From the NCBI GenBank assembly GCA_021286855.1, contig JAJTBO010000003.1:1-64000 (forward strand): a DNA stretch of 64,000 nucleotides. Direction: 5' to 3'. Of the stretch, positions 15,863 to 25,857 are shown in pieces; position 1 is the stretch's first letter, and the number at the start of each line of letters is the position of its first letter. Origin of the DNA: Hyphomicrobiales bacterium (GTDB lineage: Bacteria; Pseudomonadota; Alphaproteobacteria; Rhizobiales; Ancalomicrobiaceae). Made by a program: the position numbers and the translations under genes. The notes beneath the pieces are model-generated. The model was not told the DNA's origin. It was given only the letters and a program-made list of their open reading frames with translations, and searched no databases.

Positions 15863-18235
15863 TCAGAAGGTCGTGCCGCCGGAGAAGCGGAACACCTGCG
15901 TCTGGTCGTACTTCGACTTCGACACAGGGATGCCGAAGTCGGCGCGCAGCGGGCCGAACGGAGAGCGCCACATGATGCCGACGCCGACCGAGGCGCGCAC
16001 CTTGTTGTCGTCGACCGGATCGAAAGTCGCGCTGGCGACCGGCAGCGAGCTCTTGTCGACGCTCCACAGCTGGCCCGCATCGGCGAAGGCCGACATGTAG
16101 AGACCGAACTCTTCCGGCGTGCCCGGCACCGGCATCGAAGCCTCGACCGTCGCCGTCCAGAAGTTCCGGCCGCCGAGCGCCTCCTTGGTGTAGGTGTCGC
16201 GCGGGCCATAGCCCTGCGAGGCGAAACCGCGAATGGTCTCGCCGCCCTGGAAGAAGTTGTCGATGACCTCGACCTTCTTGCCGACGCCGGTGATGTTGCC
16301 GGCGCGCGCCCGCGCCATGCCGATCACGCCCCAGTCGGCCCAGAGCTCGCGATAGTAACGCGCATCGACCTGGCTGCGGATGTAGCGCGCATCGCCGCCG
16401 GCGCCTGCGAACTCCTCGGTCCACTTGGCGTAGATGCCGTCGCGCGGGAACTGCACGTTGTCGAGCGAGTTGTAGACGAGGTTGAAGCCGGGCGCCGAGG
16501 TGAGACGGGTCCGCGACAGCGTGCCGACGCTGGAGCAGTTCGACGCGCCGCAGACGTAGTACTTGTAGGCGAGCGAGGCTTCGCCGTCGGTCAGGACGTC
16601 GTTCGCCTGGGTCGAGGCGAGCTTCAGCTCCTGCTGATTGATGTTGTAGCTGACGCCGAAGGTCAGGTTCTCGCTGATCGGCAGACCGAAGCGCAGCGTG
16701 CCGCCGGTGTTGCGCTCGTCGTAGCTGCGATAGGAGTTCGCCAACGCTTCCTTGCGGTAGACGTCGAAGCCGGCCGAGATGCGGTAGCCGAGGAAATACG
16801 GCTCGGTGAAGGAGAACACGAAACCACGCGTGCTCTTGCCGTACTGCACCGAAGCCTTCACGTACTGACCGCGGCCGAGGAAGTTCTTCTCCGAGAAGGA
16901 GACGTCGCCGATCACGCCGTCGGCGGTCGAGTAACCGGCGCCGAAGCCGATTTCGCCGGTGGGCTGCTCTTCGACGTCCACGTTCACCACGATCTTGTCG
17001 GGCGCTGAGCCGCTTTCGGTGGCGACCTTCACGTTCTTGAACAGACCGAGGCGGTTGAGGCGACGCTCGGCCTTCGACACCAGGGCCTTGTTGAAGGCGT
17101 CGCCTTCGGCCATGTCGAATTCGCGACGGACGACGTAGTCACGGGTCCGATCGTTGCCGCGCACGTTGATGCGCTCGACGTAGACGCGCGGCCCTTCCTC
17201 GACGTAGTAGGTGATCGAGATCGTGTGCTTGGCGTAGTCTCGCACCGCCCGCGGACGCACCTGGGCGAAGGGATAGCCGGCGCGGGACGCCGCGAGCGAC
17301 AGCTCCTCCATGGTCTTCTCGACCTCTTCGGAGGAATAGACGTTACCCGACTTGGTGCCGACCGCCGACGACAGCTGACGCCCGTCGAGATTGGCCAGCG
17401 AGGTCTGCACGTCGATGTCGCCGTAGGAATACTGATCGCCTTCGTCGATCGTGAAACCGACGAAGAAGACGTTGCGCTCCCGATCGAGATCCGCCGTCGC
17501 CGAGACGACGCGGAAGTCGGCGTAGCCGTTCTTCATGTAGAACTTGCGCAGCGCGTCCTGATCCTGCTGCAGGCGATCCGGATCATAGGTGTCGGTGGTG
17601 CGCAGCCAGCCGAGCAGGCCGGTCTCGCGCGTCTTCACGATGTCGCGCAGGCGGCCGTTCGAATAGGACTTGTTGCCCGAGAAGCTGATCCGCGTGACCG
17701 CGGTCTTGTCGCCTTCGTCGATCTCGTAGACGAGATTGACGCGATTGTCCGGCAGCGAAATGATCTTCGGATCGACCGCCGCCCGATAGCGGCCATTGCG
17801 ACGATAGGCCTCGAGGAGACGCTGCGTGTCGCTCTGCACGTCGGACTTCGACATGAAGCCGCGCGACTTCATCTGGATGACCTGCTTCAACTGATCGTCG
17901 GTGAGGCGCTTGTTGCCCTCGAAGGCGATCTTGTTGATCTGCGGGTTCTCGGTCACGGTCACGACGGTGCTGCCGCCCTCGCGCGAGACGCGCACGTCGG
18001 CGAAGAGGTCGGTCGCGTAGAGCGCCTTGAGGACCGCATCGGTGTCGCCGCCCTTGGCGTTCTGCACGACGTAGGAGCGAATCGTCTCGCTCTCGATCCG
18101 CTGATTGCCGCGAACGATCACGTCGGCCTTGGCCACGCCGGCCCCGAAGGCGCCGCCCACGACGACAGGCGCCACCGTCGTCAGGAGCGCCGCAACGAGC
18201 GCGGTCTTCTTCATCGTGGTCGCGAAGGAACTCAT
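15863..18235 (-). CDS. bamA: Outer membrane protein assembly factor BamA
   Basis: 790 residues from the ATG at 18235; MKKTAL at 18214 is an alternative start. Signal peptide ends AKA-DVIVRG. Residues about 42-430 hold five POTRA repeats (first motif IVRGNQRIESETIRSY; others NKIAFEGNKRLTDDQL, RISFSGNKSYS, YSYGDIDV, YVERINVRGNDRTRD). The barrel spans about 450-790, with YSTADGVIGDVSFSEKNFLG and the substrate-like C-terminal FSGGTTF ending in Phe. It is the core of the BAM machine that folds outer-membrane beta-barrels. Neighbours rseP and lpx genes match the usual alphaproteobacterial order. Confidence 0.96.
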   Translation of the reverse strand: MSSFATTMKKTALVAALLTTVAPVVVGGAFGAGVAKADVIVRGNQRIESETIRSYVVQNAKGGDTDAVLKALYATDLFADVRVSREGGSTVVTVTENPQINKIAFEGNKRLTDDQLKQVIQMKSRGFMSKSDVQSDTQRLLEAYRRNGRYRAAVDPKIISLPDNRVNLVYEIDEGDKTAVTRISFSGNKSYSNGRLRDIVKTRETGLLGWLRTTDTYDPDRLQQDQDALRKFYMKNGYADFRVVSATADLDRERNVFFVGFTIDEGDQYSYGDIDVQTSLANLDGRQLSSAVGTKSGNVYSSEEVEKTMEELSLAASRAGYPFAQVRPRAVRDYAKHTISITYYVEEGPRVYVERINVRGNDRTRDYVVRREFDMAEGDAFNKALVSKAERRLNRLGLFKNVKVATESGSAPDKIVVNVDVEEQPTGEIGFGAGYSTADGVIGDVSFSEKNFLGRGQYVKASVQYGKSTRGFVFSFTEPYFLGYRISAGFDVYRKEALANSYRSYDERNTGGTLRFGLPISENLTFGVSYNINQQELKLASTQANDVLTDGEASLAYKYYVCGASNCSSVGTLSRTRLTSAPGFNLVYNSLDNVQFPRDGIYAKWTEEFAGAGGDARYIRSQVDARYYRELWADWGVIGMARARAGNITGVGKKVEVIDNFFQGGETIRGFASQGYGPRDTYTKEALGGRNFWTATVEASMPVPGTPEEFGLYMSAFADAGQLWSVDKSSLPVASATFDPVDDNKVRASVGVGIMWRSPFGPLRADFGIPVSKSKYDQTQVFRFSGGTTF

Positions 18236-18504
18236 CGTGTCTCGGCCCCGTTTCGTCTCGTCCCCGACCGTCCCCCGAGCATCGCTTGAAGCGACGCGTT
18301 CGGCCATCCCGTCCAGGGCTTGAATCTCTTCGTCCGTCCCGTGCTTTGTACAGGCTTTTACGCCTCGCGCAACCCGATACGCCGCCTTCGACGACCGGTT
18401 TGCGAACGACCGTTGCCCGATCGACACGTCGTCCACGCCTTCCATCTCGATCATACGCATCACCTTCGAAAGGGAAGAAAAAACAAACGTCTTCCGCGCC
18501 GCCG

Positions 18505-19647
18505 TCAGCCGCCGCGCCGCAGGTTCGCCAAATGCGCGATGTCGTTCCAGGAAGAGACCAGCATCAGCATCAGAATGAGCCCCAGTCCGATCCGGAAACC
18601 GATGTCCTGCGCCCGCTCCGACAGCGGCCGACCGCGGATCGCCTCGGCCGCATAGAAGACCAGATGGCCGCCGTCGAGCATCGGCACCGGGAACAGGTTG
18701 AGCAACCCGATCGAGACCGACAGCAACGCCGCCAGATTGATCAGGGCGCCGAATCCGAGCCCGGCGACCTCGCCGGAGATCTGCGCCACCCGGATCGGGC
18801 CGCCCAGTTGATCGACGGATTCGCGCCCCGACAGCACGCCGCCGAGATAGGACAACGTCCGCGTCACGACGAAGCCGGTCTCCTTGACGCCTTCGACCAG
18901 CGCTTCCGGCGGGGAGAATCGGTGAATGCGTCGATCGGTCGGATCCATCGAGGCGCGAATCCCGACGAGACCGCGGCGCTGGTTGCCGAACCGGCTCTTC
19001 TCCTCGACCAGACGCGGCGTCAGCGACACTTCGAAGCGCCGGCCGTCGCGGTCGACCTCGAACCGAGTCGGCTCGCCGGCGCGGTCGGACACGAGCCGCG
19101 TGACGTCCATGAAGGTTTCGATCGGACGGCCTTCGATCGCCACGATCAGATCGCCGGCCCGCAGGCCCGCCTGATCCGCCGCTTCGCCCGCCGCCACGCC
19201 GCCGATCTTGGGCAGGAGATCGACCCGACCGGTCGTCATCAACACGCCCGAGAAGATCACGATGGCCAGCAGGAAGTTGGCGATCGGACCGGCGGCGACG
19301 ACCGCCGCCCGCGCCGCCACCGACTTGGTCTGGAAGGCGCGGTCGCGCTCGCCCGGCGGCAGGCTCGCCAGCGCATCGCGGTCGGGAACGCTCGCCGCGT
19401 TCTCGTCGCCGACGAACTTGACGTAGCCGCCGAGCGGGATCGCCGAGACGCGCCAGCGCGTGCCGTGCCGATCGTTCCAACCGAAGAGTTCGGGGCCGAA
19501 GCCGATCGAGAAGGTCACCACTCCGACGCCGCAGGCGCGACCGACCAGGAAATGGCCGAGTTCGTGGAAGAACACCACCAGGGTCAGCACGAACAGGAAC
19601 GGCGGCACGTAGCCGACGATCGAGACCGCCTCGTTCAGAAGTTCCAT
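18505..19647 (-). CDS. rseP: RIP zinc metalloprotease RseP
   Basis: 380 residues from the ATG at 19647, which has GAGG six bases upstream; an in-frame ATG at 19653 abuts that site and is less likely. Site-2 protease: TM1 contains FFHELGHFLVGRACGVG (HExxH zinc site), a PDZ domain lies at about 125-215 (GGVAAGEAADQAGLRAGDLI, VAIEGRPIETF), and the C-terminal TM has NLFPVPMLDGGHL with the third zinc ligand Asp. It performs regulated intramembrane cleavage of anti-sigma factors and removes signal-peptide remnants. In many relatives dxr lies upstream; here cdsA is next. Confidence 0.95.
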   Translation of the reverse strand: MELLNEAVSIVGYVPPFLFVLTLVVFFHELGHFLVGRACGVGVVTFSIGFGPELFGWNDRHGTRWRVSAIPLGGYVKFVGDENAASVPDRDALASLPPGERDRAFQTKSVAARAAVVAAGPIANFLLAIVIFSGVLMTTGRVDLLPKIGGVAAGEAADQAGLRAGDLIVAIEGRPIETFMDVTRLVSDRAGEPTRFEVDRDGRRFEVSLTPRLVEEKSRFGNQRRGLVGIRASMDPTDRRIHRFSPPEALVEGVKETGFVVTRTLSYLGGVLSGRESVDQLGGPIRVAQISGEVAGLGFGALINLAALLSVSIGLLNLFPVPMLDGGHLVFYAAEAIRGRPLSERAQDIGFRIGLGLILMLMLVSSWNDIAHLANLRRGG

Positions 19648-19763
19648 CACCATCCTCGACTGCCGAGCGTTCCGCCCGGATTTCGGTCAGTCTGACACGT
19701 CATTGGTTTACGAACCTTCCACCGAATTTTCGACGCTTTTTCGGCGAAACGCCCGTTTCTTCT

Positions 19764-20633
19764 TCACCAGACGAGAAGCCCGCCGTGCGCGGCGGCGAGC
19801 CCGCCGTTGAACGCGGCGACGACCGCTGCTGCTGCGGCGGCGGCCACCAGCCCGTCGACCCGGTCGAGCAGACCGCCGTGTCCGGGAATGATCCAGCCGG
19901 AATCCTTGACGCCGAACCGCCGCTTCAGGCTCGATTCGAAGAGATCCCCGGCCTGCGAGGCGATCGACAGCGCCATGCCGACCGCGAAGACCGGAGCGAG
20001 CCGCGGCGCGCCGGCGAAATGAGCCACGACGATCCCGGCCAGCGCCGCCGCGAGGAGACCGCCGATCGCGCCCGACCACGTCTTCTTCGGCGACACCGCC
20101 GGCCACAGCTTCGGCCCGCCGATCGCTCGGCCGGTGAAGAAGGCCGCGATGTCGGTCGACCAGACCACGGCGAAGAGGAAGAGGACGAGCCACACGCCGT
20201 CCGGCGCGGCCCTGATGACGCCGAGCGCCAGGCTCGGCAGCGCCGCGTAGATCGGGCCGACGCCCGCCCAGACCGACGTCTCGGGACGACCGGCGCGGCG
20301 CGCCTCGAGGCCGGCGACGATGGCTGCGGCGAGGAGCGGCGCCGCGACGAGCACGACCTTGACCGGCATGCCGCCGGCGAGCGCCGGTCCCAGGCCGACC
20401 ACGACCGCTCCGGCGACGAGGGCGATCACCGCCAGACGCGCCGCTCCCCACGTCCGGCCGACGACGATCGTCGCCCATTCGCTCGCCATGATCGCGGCGC
20501 AGAGGACGCAGAGGGCGGAAAACGCCGGCCCGCCGTACCCGGTGACGGCCAGCGCGACCGGACCGATCACCACGGCCGAGGCGATCCGGAGCTTCAGTTC
20601 CCGAGACTTGTCGGCGGTCGCAGCGACGCTCAT
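19764..20633 (-). CDS. cdsA: Phosphatidate cytidylyltransferase
   Basis: 289 residues; ATG at 20633 overlaps the uppS stop by four bases (ATGA) and follows AGGGGGC. About eight membrane segments. The CDS signature is present near the C-terminus: [20 protein letters not shown] followed by GLLDRVDG. It makes CDP-diacylglycerol from phosphatidate and CTP, the branch point of phospholipid synthesis. Ala-rich N- and C-terminal ends match genome composition. Confidence 0.94.
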   Translation of the reverse strand: MSVAATADKSRELKLRIASAVVIGPVALAVTGYGGPAFSALCVLCAAIMASEWATIVVGRTWGAARLAVIALVAGAVVVGLGPALAGGMPVKVVLVAAPLLAAAIVAGLEARRAGRPETSVWAGVGPIYAALPSLALGVIRAAPDGVWLVLFLFAVVWSTDIAAFFTGRAIGGPKLWPAVSPKKTWSGAIGGLLAAALAGIVVAHFAGAPRLAPVFAVGMALSIASQAGDLFESSLKRRFGVKDSGWIIPGHGGLLDRVDGLVAAAAAAAVVAAFNGGLAAAHGGLLVW

Positions 20634-21400
20634 TTCGCCCCCTGGCGCACGCCGACGCCGCCGAAGCGACGTTCGCGGCCGTTGTATTCGTCGATCGCGG
20701 CGTCGAAGGCGGCCTCGTCGAAGTCGGGCCACAGGACCGGCGAGAACACGAATTCCGAATAGGCGGCCTGCCACATCAGGAAGTTCGACAGACGCTGCTC
20801 GCCGGACGTGCGGATGACCAGATCGGGATCGGGAATGCCGGCGGTGAACAGCGTCGCCGACAGGAGATCCCGATCGATCTCGCTCGCCGCCAACTCGCCG
20901 CGAGCGACCCGCTCGGCCAGGATCCGCACCGCCCGCACGATCTCGTCGCGCGAGCCGTAGTTGAAGGCGATGACGAGGTTGAGGCCGGTGTTGGCCTGCG
21001 TCACCGTCTCCGCCTCGCCGAGCAGGCTGGCGATATCCGCCGCCAGATCCTCGCGTTCGCCGATCACGGTGATGCGGACGTTCTCCGAATGCAGCTCGGC
21101 GAGGTCGCGGCGGATGAAATACTTGAGGAGCCCCATCAGGAACCCCACCTCTTCCGCCGGCCGACGCCAATTCTCCGAGGAGAAGGAATAGAGCGTCAGA
21201 TGGCCGACGCCCCGTTTCGAGGCGTGGCGGATGATCCGTCGGACCGTCTCCATGCCCTTGCGGTGACCCTCGGTGCGCGGCAGGCCGCGCGCCTGGGCCC
21301 ACCGGCCGTTGCCGTCCATGATGACGGCGACGTGCCGAGGCGTCTCTGCGTCCGCTTCGCGGGCGGAACGGTCGTTCGATCCGTCGCTGACCATCGTCAT
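20630..21400 (-). CDS. uppS: Undecaprenyl diphosphate synthase (cis-prenyltransferase)
   Basis: 256 residues from ATG 21400 (or ATG 21394), with GGGGGCGAGCG ahead. Conserved region [21 protein letters not shown] holds the catalytic Asp; [32 protein letters not shown] and [20 protein letters not shown] are regions III-V. It makes C55 undecaprenyl diphosphate, the carrier lipid for peptidoglycan and O-antigen. Overlap with cdsA shows translational coupling. Confidence 0.95.
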   Translation of the reverse strand: MTMVSDGSNDRSAREADAETPRHVAVIMDGNGRWAQARGLPRTEGHRKGMETVRRIIRHASKRGVGHLTLYSFSSENWRRPAEEVGFLMGLLKYFIRRDLAELHSENVRITVIGEREDLAADIASLLGEAETVTQANTGLNLVIAFNYGSRDEIVRAVRILAERVARGELAASEIDRDLLSATLFTAGIPDPDLVIRTSGEQRLSNFLMWQAAYSEFVFSPVLWPDFDEAAFDAAIDEYNGRERRFGGVGVRQGAK

Positions 21401-21438
21401 GATCGCTCGCCCCCGTGCGCGGCTGTCGCCGACGCCGC

Positions 21439-21996
21439 TCAGACCTTGATGATGTCCTGCTCCTTGGCGGCGAGCAGCTTGTCGATCTCCACGATCGTCT
21501 CGTCGGTGAGCTTCTGGACGCGATCGGCCAGACGCGCCTCTTCGTCCTCGCTCAAGCCGTCCTTGAGATCCTTCTTGAGCATGTCGATGCCGTCGCGCCG
21601 GACGTGGCGCACCGCGACGCGGGCCGCCTCGGCGTATTTGTGGGCGACCTTGACGAGCTCCTTGCGGCGCTCGGCGTTGAGCTCGGGGATCGGCACGCGC
21701 AGGGTGGCGCCTTCGGAGATCGGGTTGAGGCCGAGATTGGCCTCCCGGATCGCCTTGTCGACCGCGCCGGCCATGCCGCGATCCCACACCGACACGAGCA
21801 GCATGCGCGGCTCCGGCACGGACACGGTGGCGACCTGGTTCAGCGCCATGCGCTGACCGTAGGCCTCGACCGTCACCGGCTCCAACAGATGCGTGGAAGC
21901 GCGGCCGGTGCGCAGGCCCGAGAGCTCTTCCTTGTAGACGCTGACCGCCTGGGTCATGCGGCGCTTGATGTCTTCGATGTCGAATTTGCTGGCCAT
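21439..21996 (-). CDS. frr: Ribosome recycling factor
   Basis: 185 residues, the family's standard size. ATG 21996 follows GAGGAAG. Begins [40 protein letters not shown] and the C-terminal coiled-coil helices ([20 protein letters not shown]) match RRF. With EF-G it splits post-termination ribosomes. Sits 38 bp upstream of uppS. Confidence 0.96.
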   Translation of the reverse strand: MASKFDIEDIKRRMTQAVSVYKEELSGLRTGRASTHLLEPVTVEAYGQRMALNQVATVSVPEPRMLLVSVWDRGMAGAVDKAIREANLGLNPISEGATLRVPIPELNAERRKELVKVAHKYAEAARVAVRHVRRDGIDMLKKDLKDGLSEDEEARLADRVQKLTDETIVEIDKLLAAKEQDIIKV

Positions 21997-22155
21997 TGGA
22001 CTTCCTCGGAAGGCTTCCTCGGGAGGAGGCGGAAGCGAAGATCCGAGATCCCCGCCCTTCGCGCCCCCGACGTCGCGGGTTCGGCCCCGACGCCTACGCA
22101 TGCATGCCGCGCCCCTCGCGCGGACGCTCGCCGACCCGTCCGGCCGGCGGAAAAG

Positions 22156-22893
22156 TCACGCGACGACCGTCTCGCGTCCGGCGACGACGGTGGCGCGCCC
22201 GGAACCGGCGAGCACGTCGATCAACGCGCCGGGCTCCTTCAAGGAGAACACGATTATCGGAATCGCATTGTCGCGGGCAAGAGCGAAAGCCGCCGTATCG
22301 AGCACCTTGAGATCTCGCCCGATCGCTTCGTCGAAAGTGAGGCGGTCGAAACGGGTGGCGGTCGGATCCTTCTTCGGATCGGCGGTGTAGACGCCGTCGA
22401 CGTTGGTCGCCTTCAAGATGGCGTCGCAGCGCATCTCCGAGGCGCGCATCGCCGCCGTGGTGTCGGTGGTCAGGAACGGCGAGCCGAGACCGCCGGCGAA
22501 GAGCGCCACGCCGACCTCGGCGAGCGCCTTCGTCGCGGCGCGCTGGGTGAAGGTCTCGGCGACCGTCGGCATCGGCAGGCCGGAGAAGACCGGCGCGTCG
22601 ATCCCGCGCGCCCTCAGCGCCTCGCGCATGGCGAGCGCGTTCATCACCGTCGCCATCATGCCCATGTGGTCGCCGGTCACGCGGTCCGTGCCCTGCTTCT
22701 CGAGCCAGGCGCCGCGAAAGAGATTGCCGCCGCCGATGACGATGCCGATCTCGGCCCCCGCGGCGCGCGCCGCGACGATGTCATCGGCGATGCGGCCGAC
22801 GACGCTCGTGTCGATGCCGAGCGGCTGGTCGCCGGCGAGCGCCTCGCCGGAGAGCTTCAAGAGGACACGTTTCCAGGCGAGCGGTTCGGTCAT
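22156..22893 (-). CDS. pyrH: UMP kinase
   Basis: 245 residues; ATG 22893 chosen for GAGGAGAC just ahead. Bacterial hexameric UMP kinase of the amino-acid kinase fold: RVLLKLSGEALAGDQPLGID, IVIGGGNLFRGAWLE, TGDHMGMMATVMNALAM, GGLGSPFLTTDTTAAMRA, KATNVDGVYTADPKKDP. It phosphorylates UMP to UDP for RNA, DNA and UDP-sugar (peptidoglycan, lipid A) supply. Between tsf and frr, the common order. Confidence 0.95.
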   Translation of the reverse strand: MTEPLAWKRVLLKLSGEALAGDQPLGIDTSVVGRIADDIVAARAAGAEIGIVIGGGNLFRGAWLEKQGTDRVTGDHMGMMATVMNALAMREALRARGIDAPVFSGLPMPTVAETFTQRAATKALAEVGVALFAGGLGSPFLTTDTTAAMRASEMRCDAILKATNVDGVYTADPKKDPTATRFDRLTFDEAIGRDLKVLDTAAFALARDNAIPIIVFSLKEPGALIDVLAGSGRATVVAGRETVVA

Positions 22894-22960
22894 CGTCGTC
22901 TCCTCGTCGCAGCCGGGACTCGGAGCCGAGCCGCCGCTTTCGGGTGCGCAGATACACGAA

Positions 22961-22985
22961 GGGCGCCGGTTCGTCACCAGCGCCC
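22961..22985 (-). terminator. Hairpin after tsf
   Basis: gggcgc (22961-22966) / gcgccc (22980-22985), extended by partial ccgg/ccag pairing. On the minus strand it lies 29 bp past the tsf stop and is followed by TTCGTG. Moderate terminator or processing hairpin. Confidence 0.55.
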
Positions 22986-23013
22986 CTCTGAAATCGTGTT
23001 CGAAAGCTTTCGA

Positions 23014-23943
23014 TCAGACGCCGGCGGCCGCCGCGACTTCCGCCGCGAAGTCCGAGGCTTCCTTCTCGATGCCCTCGCCGATGACCATGCGCACGAAGGC
23101 CTTCACGGTCACGGGCGCGCCGAGATCCTTCGACGCCTGGGCGACCAGCGCCTCGACGGTCAGTTCCGGATTCATCACGAAGTTCTGCTTCAGGAGGGTG
23201 ACCTCCTCGTAGAACTTGCGGATGCGGCCTTCGACCATCTTCTCGACGACGGCGGCCGGCTTGCCGGACTCGAGCGCCTGCGCGGTGAAGATCTTGCGCT
23301 CGTGCTCGATCACGGCCGGGTCGATCTCCTCGGTGCGCACGGCGGCCGGGGTCGGATCGTGGGCGGCGACGTGCATGGCGATCTGCTTGCCGAGGGCGGC
23401 GAGCGCGGCCTTGTCGGCGGTCGACTCGAGCGCGACCAGCACGCCGATCTTGCCCATGCCGTCGGCGGCCTGATTGTGGACGTAGGAGGCGACGACGCCG
23501 TCGGCGACCGAGATCGCGGCGGTGCGGCGAAGCTGCATGTTCTCGCCGATGGTGGCGACGGCGTCGGTCAGGCTCTCGGCGACCGACTTGCCGGTCGACG
23601 GCAGGGTGGCGGCGGAGAGCGTCGCGACGTCGCCGTTCGCGCCGAGCGCGAGGGCGGCGACGCCCTTGACCAGACCCTGGAAGGTCTCGTTGCGGGCGAC
23701 GAAGTCGGTCTCGGAGTTGACCTCGACGACGGCGCCGCGCAGGCCGTCGGTGGCGACGCCGACGAGGCCCTCGGCCGCGGTGCGGCCGGACTTCTTGGCG
23801 GCCTTCGACAGACCCTTCTTGCGGAGCCAGTCGATCGCCGCCTCCATGTCGCCGCCGTTCTCGGTGAGAGCGGCCTTGCAGTCCATCATGCCCGCGCCGG
23901 TCTTCTCGCGGAGTTCCTTCACCTGGGAAGCGGAAATCGTCAT
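23014..23943 (-). CDS. tsf: Translation elongation factor Ts
   Basis: 309 residues; ATG 23943 after AGAGGCG. N-terminal UBA-like domain ([20 protein letters not shown]), then [20 protein letters not shown] with the conserved TDFVARN motif that displaces GDP from EF-Tu, two core subdomains and a C-terminal module ([18 protein letters not shown]). Downstream of rpsB as in nearly all bacteria. Confidence 0.96.
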   Translation of the reverse strand: MTISASQVKELREKTGAGMMDCKAALTENGGDMEAAIDWLRKKGLSKAAKKSGRTAAEGLVGVATDGLRGAVVEVNSETDFVARNETFQGLVKGVAALALGANGDVATLSAATLPSTGKSVAESLTDAVATIGENMQLRRTAAISVADGVVASYVHNQAADGMGKIGVLVALESTADKAALAALGKQIAMHVAAHDPTPAAVRTEEIDPAVIEHERKIFTAQALESGKPAAVVEKMVEGRIRKFYEEVTLLKQNFVMNPELTVEALVAQASKDLGAPVTVKAFVRMVIGEGIEKEASDFAAEVAAAAGV

Positions 23944-23978
23944 GTTCGCCTCTGAATGGTCTTCAGATGAGTAGAAAT

Positions 23979-24122
23979 CGATCGGGCTCGGCCCGATCGG
24001 ACGCGCGGACGGCGGGAGAAGCGATCGGCCCGGGCGAATCGCCCGAGACCACGTCTCGCCTCATCGAACCGGAGATCCGCGACGGTCCGGTGACGAACGG
24101 CCCGGGCGCGAGGCCCGGGCCG
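23979..24122 (-). promoter_or_regulatory. Three consecutive hairpins in the rpsB-tsf spacer
   Basis: Within 186 bp are cgatcggg/cccgatcg (23979-23986, 23992-23999), cgggcg/cgcccg with loop aat (24031-24036, 24040-24045) and a 10-bp cggcccgggc/gcccgggccg (24098-24107, 24113-24122). None has a U-run. They could attenuate, process or stabilise the rpsB-tsf transcript, lowering or raising tsf relative to rpsB. Confidence 0.5.
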
Positions 24123-24129
24123 AAAGGCG

Positions 24130-24897
24130 TCACTGAGCGGCGTCTTCGGCGGCGAGGACTTCCTCGACCGGAGCCTCGGCTTCGCCGAGGTCGACGCCCA
24201 TCTCGCCCTGCGAGCGCGACAGGCCGTCGATGGCGGCGCGGGCGATCAGGTCGGTGTAGAGCGCGATGGCGCGGCCGGCGTCGTCGTTGCCCGGGATCGG
24301 GTAGGTGATGCCGTCCGGATCGCAGTTCGAATCGAGGATGGCGGCGACCGGAATGCCCAGACGGCGCGCTTCCTGGATGGCGAGCTGCTCGCGGTTGGTG
24401 TCGATGATGAAGACCAGATCCGGCAGGCCGCCCATGTCCTTGATGCCGCCGAGCGAGCGATCGAGCTTCTCGCGGTCGCGGTCCATGTTCAGACGCTCCT
24501 TCTTGGTGAGGCCCTGGGCGTCACCACCGAGCGTCTGCTCGATCTTGCGCAGACGGTTGATCGAGTTGGAGATGGTCTTCCAGTTGGTCAGCATGCCGCC
24601 GAGCCAACGGGCGTTGACGAAATACTGGGCCGAGCGGCGCGCGGCGTCGGCGACGGGCTCCTGAGCCTGACGCTTGGTGCCGACGATCAGCACGCGACCG
24701 CCCTTGGCGACGGTGTCCGAGACCGCCTTCAGCGCCTGATGCAGCAGCGGAACGGTCTGGGCGAGGTCGATGATGTGGATGTTGTTGCGGGCGCCGAAGA
24801 TGAAGGGGGCCATCTTCGGGTTCCAGCGGTGCTTCTGGTGGCCGAAGTGGACGCCGGCCTCGAGCAGCTGACGCATGGTGAAATCGGGCAGAGCCAT
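24130..24897 (-). CDS. rpsB: 30S ribosomal protein S2
   Basis: 255 residues; ATG 24897 preceded by AAAGGAGAC. Starts [20 protein letters not shown], with [36 protein letters not shown] and [20 protein letters not shown], all S2 hallmarks. The C-terminal acidic extension ([18 protein letters not shown]) is typical of Alphaproteobacteria. First gene of the minus-strand block. Confidence 0.97.
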   Translation of the reverse strand: MALPDFTMRQLLEAGVHFGHQKHRWNPKMAPFIFGARNNIHIIDLAQTVPLLHQALKAVSDTVAKGGRVLIVGTKRQAQEPVADAARRSAQYFVNARWLGGMLTNWKTISNSINRLRKIEQTLGGDAQGLTKKERLNMDRDREKLDRSLGGIKDMGGLPDLVFIIDTNREQLAIQEARRLGIPVAAILDSNCDPDGITYPIPGNDDAGRAIALYTDLIARAAIDGLSRSQGEMGVDLGEAEAPVEEVLAAEDAAQ

Positions 24898-25062
24898 GGC
24901 TCTCGTCTCCTTTACCGGTTGAACCTCCGCGGGGGAAAATGTCGCCTCGGACGAGGAAACACCGGTAGGACGCTTGGCGGCCCCGAGACATCCTCCCGGA
25001 ACCGAGCGCCCAACCCCACGCGTGTGGAATGGCGCGGGGGTTAAGGGAGATGGGGGGGAATG

Positions 25063-25761
25063 TCAAGAAGATCGGGCGCGATCGGCGGCGAAACCCGCCG
25101 CCCACATCGAGCGCAGCCTGTCGCCTTCGTCGGTGAAATGCGCGCCGGTCGCGACGCAGCCGATCACTCGGTCGACCCGGAAGTCTCGGATGGCCTGCCG
25201 CAACTCGCACCAGGCGACCAGGACGACGACGTCGGCATAATAGGCCAGCGCCAACGGTCGGACGATCCGGGTCGAGATCCGGTCCTGCGCATCTCGATAC
25301 TCGATGTGCAGCTTTTCTTCGTCACGGATCGCCCGACGGACCACCTCGAAGTCGAAGTCGACGGGCGACGGCGCGCTGCGCCCCCACGCGAGAAGCGCCC
25401 CGGAGGCCATGGTTCTCCGCACCGGCGCGGAGACCGCTCCGGAAACCTTCGCCAGAACGCCGACGGCGGCTCGCGCCAATTTCCGATCGCCCGTCCGCTC
25501 GACCAGCGCCATGCCGAGGACGATGGCCTCCGCCTCCTCGTGGGTGAACATCAGCGGCGGCAGATCGAAGCCGCGCCGCAGCACGTAGCCGATCCCGCGC
25601 TCCCCCTCGATCGGCACCCGCATCGCCTGAAGGGCGGCGATGTCGCGATAGACGGACCGAACGCCGACCTCCAGTCGCTCGGAGATCTGCGCCGCGGTGA
25701 TCGGCGCCTTCGCCGATCGAAGGACCTGGATGATCTCGAAGAGCCTCGAGGCCTTGCGCAT
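25063..25761 (-). CDS. YafY/WYL-type transcriptional regulator
   Basis: 232 residues from ATG 25761 (GGGGGAAC ahead; a GTG at 25776 is possible). N-terminal winged HTH of the HTH_11 type (RLFEIIQVLRSAKAPITAAQ, ISERLEVGVRSVYRDIAALQ), then a WYL domain (RRAIRDEEKLHIEYRDAQDR, RPLALAYYADVVVLVAWCEL). WYL proteins sense ligands, often nucleic-acid or nucleotide signals, and repress or activate nearby genes. It is divergent from the LysE-type exporter with a clear dyad between them, so it probably controls that gene and itself. Confidence 0.88.
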   Translation of the reverse strand: MRKASRLFEIIQVLRSAKAPITAAQISERLEVGVRSVYRDIAALQAMRVPIEGERGIGYVLRRGFDLPPLMFTHEEAEAIVLGMALVERTGDRKLARAAVGVLAKVSGAVSAPVRRTMASGALLAWGRSAPSPVDFDFEVVRRAIRDEEKLHIEYRDAQDRISTRIVRPLALAYYADVVVLVAWCELRQAIRDFRVDRVIGCVATGAHFTDEGDRLRSMWAAGFAADRARSS

Positions 25762-25789
25762 CGTTCCCCCGAACACGACTGCCCGAACA

Positions 25790-25813
25790 CAACTGACAGA
25801 CCGTCGTCAATTG
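25790..25813. promoter_or_regulatory. Candidate operator, 8-8-8 inverted repeat
   Basis: caactgac (25790-25797), spacer of 8, gtcaattg (25806-25813): arms match at 7 of 8 positions. It lies in the 96-bp space between the divergent regulator and exporter starts, where a dimeric HTH regulator would be expected to bind. Confidence 0.5.
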
Positions 25814-25857
25814 GACTGCGTTAGGGCTCGGCCAGCTCCGTCGAACCACCGAGGTCC

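Noticed and set aside
14840-17008. 722-residue plus-strand frame
   Set aside because: Antisense of lpxD and bamA.
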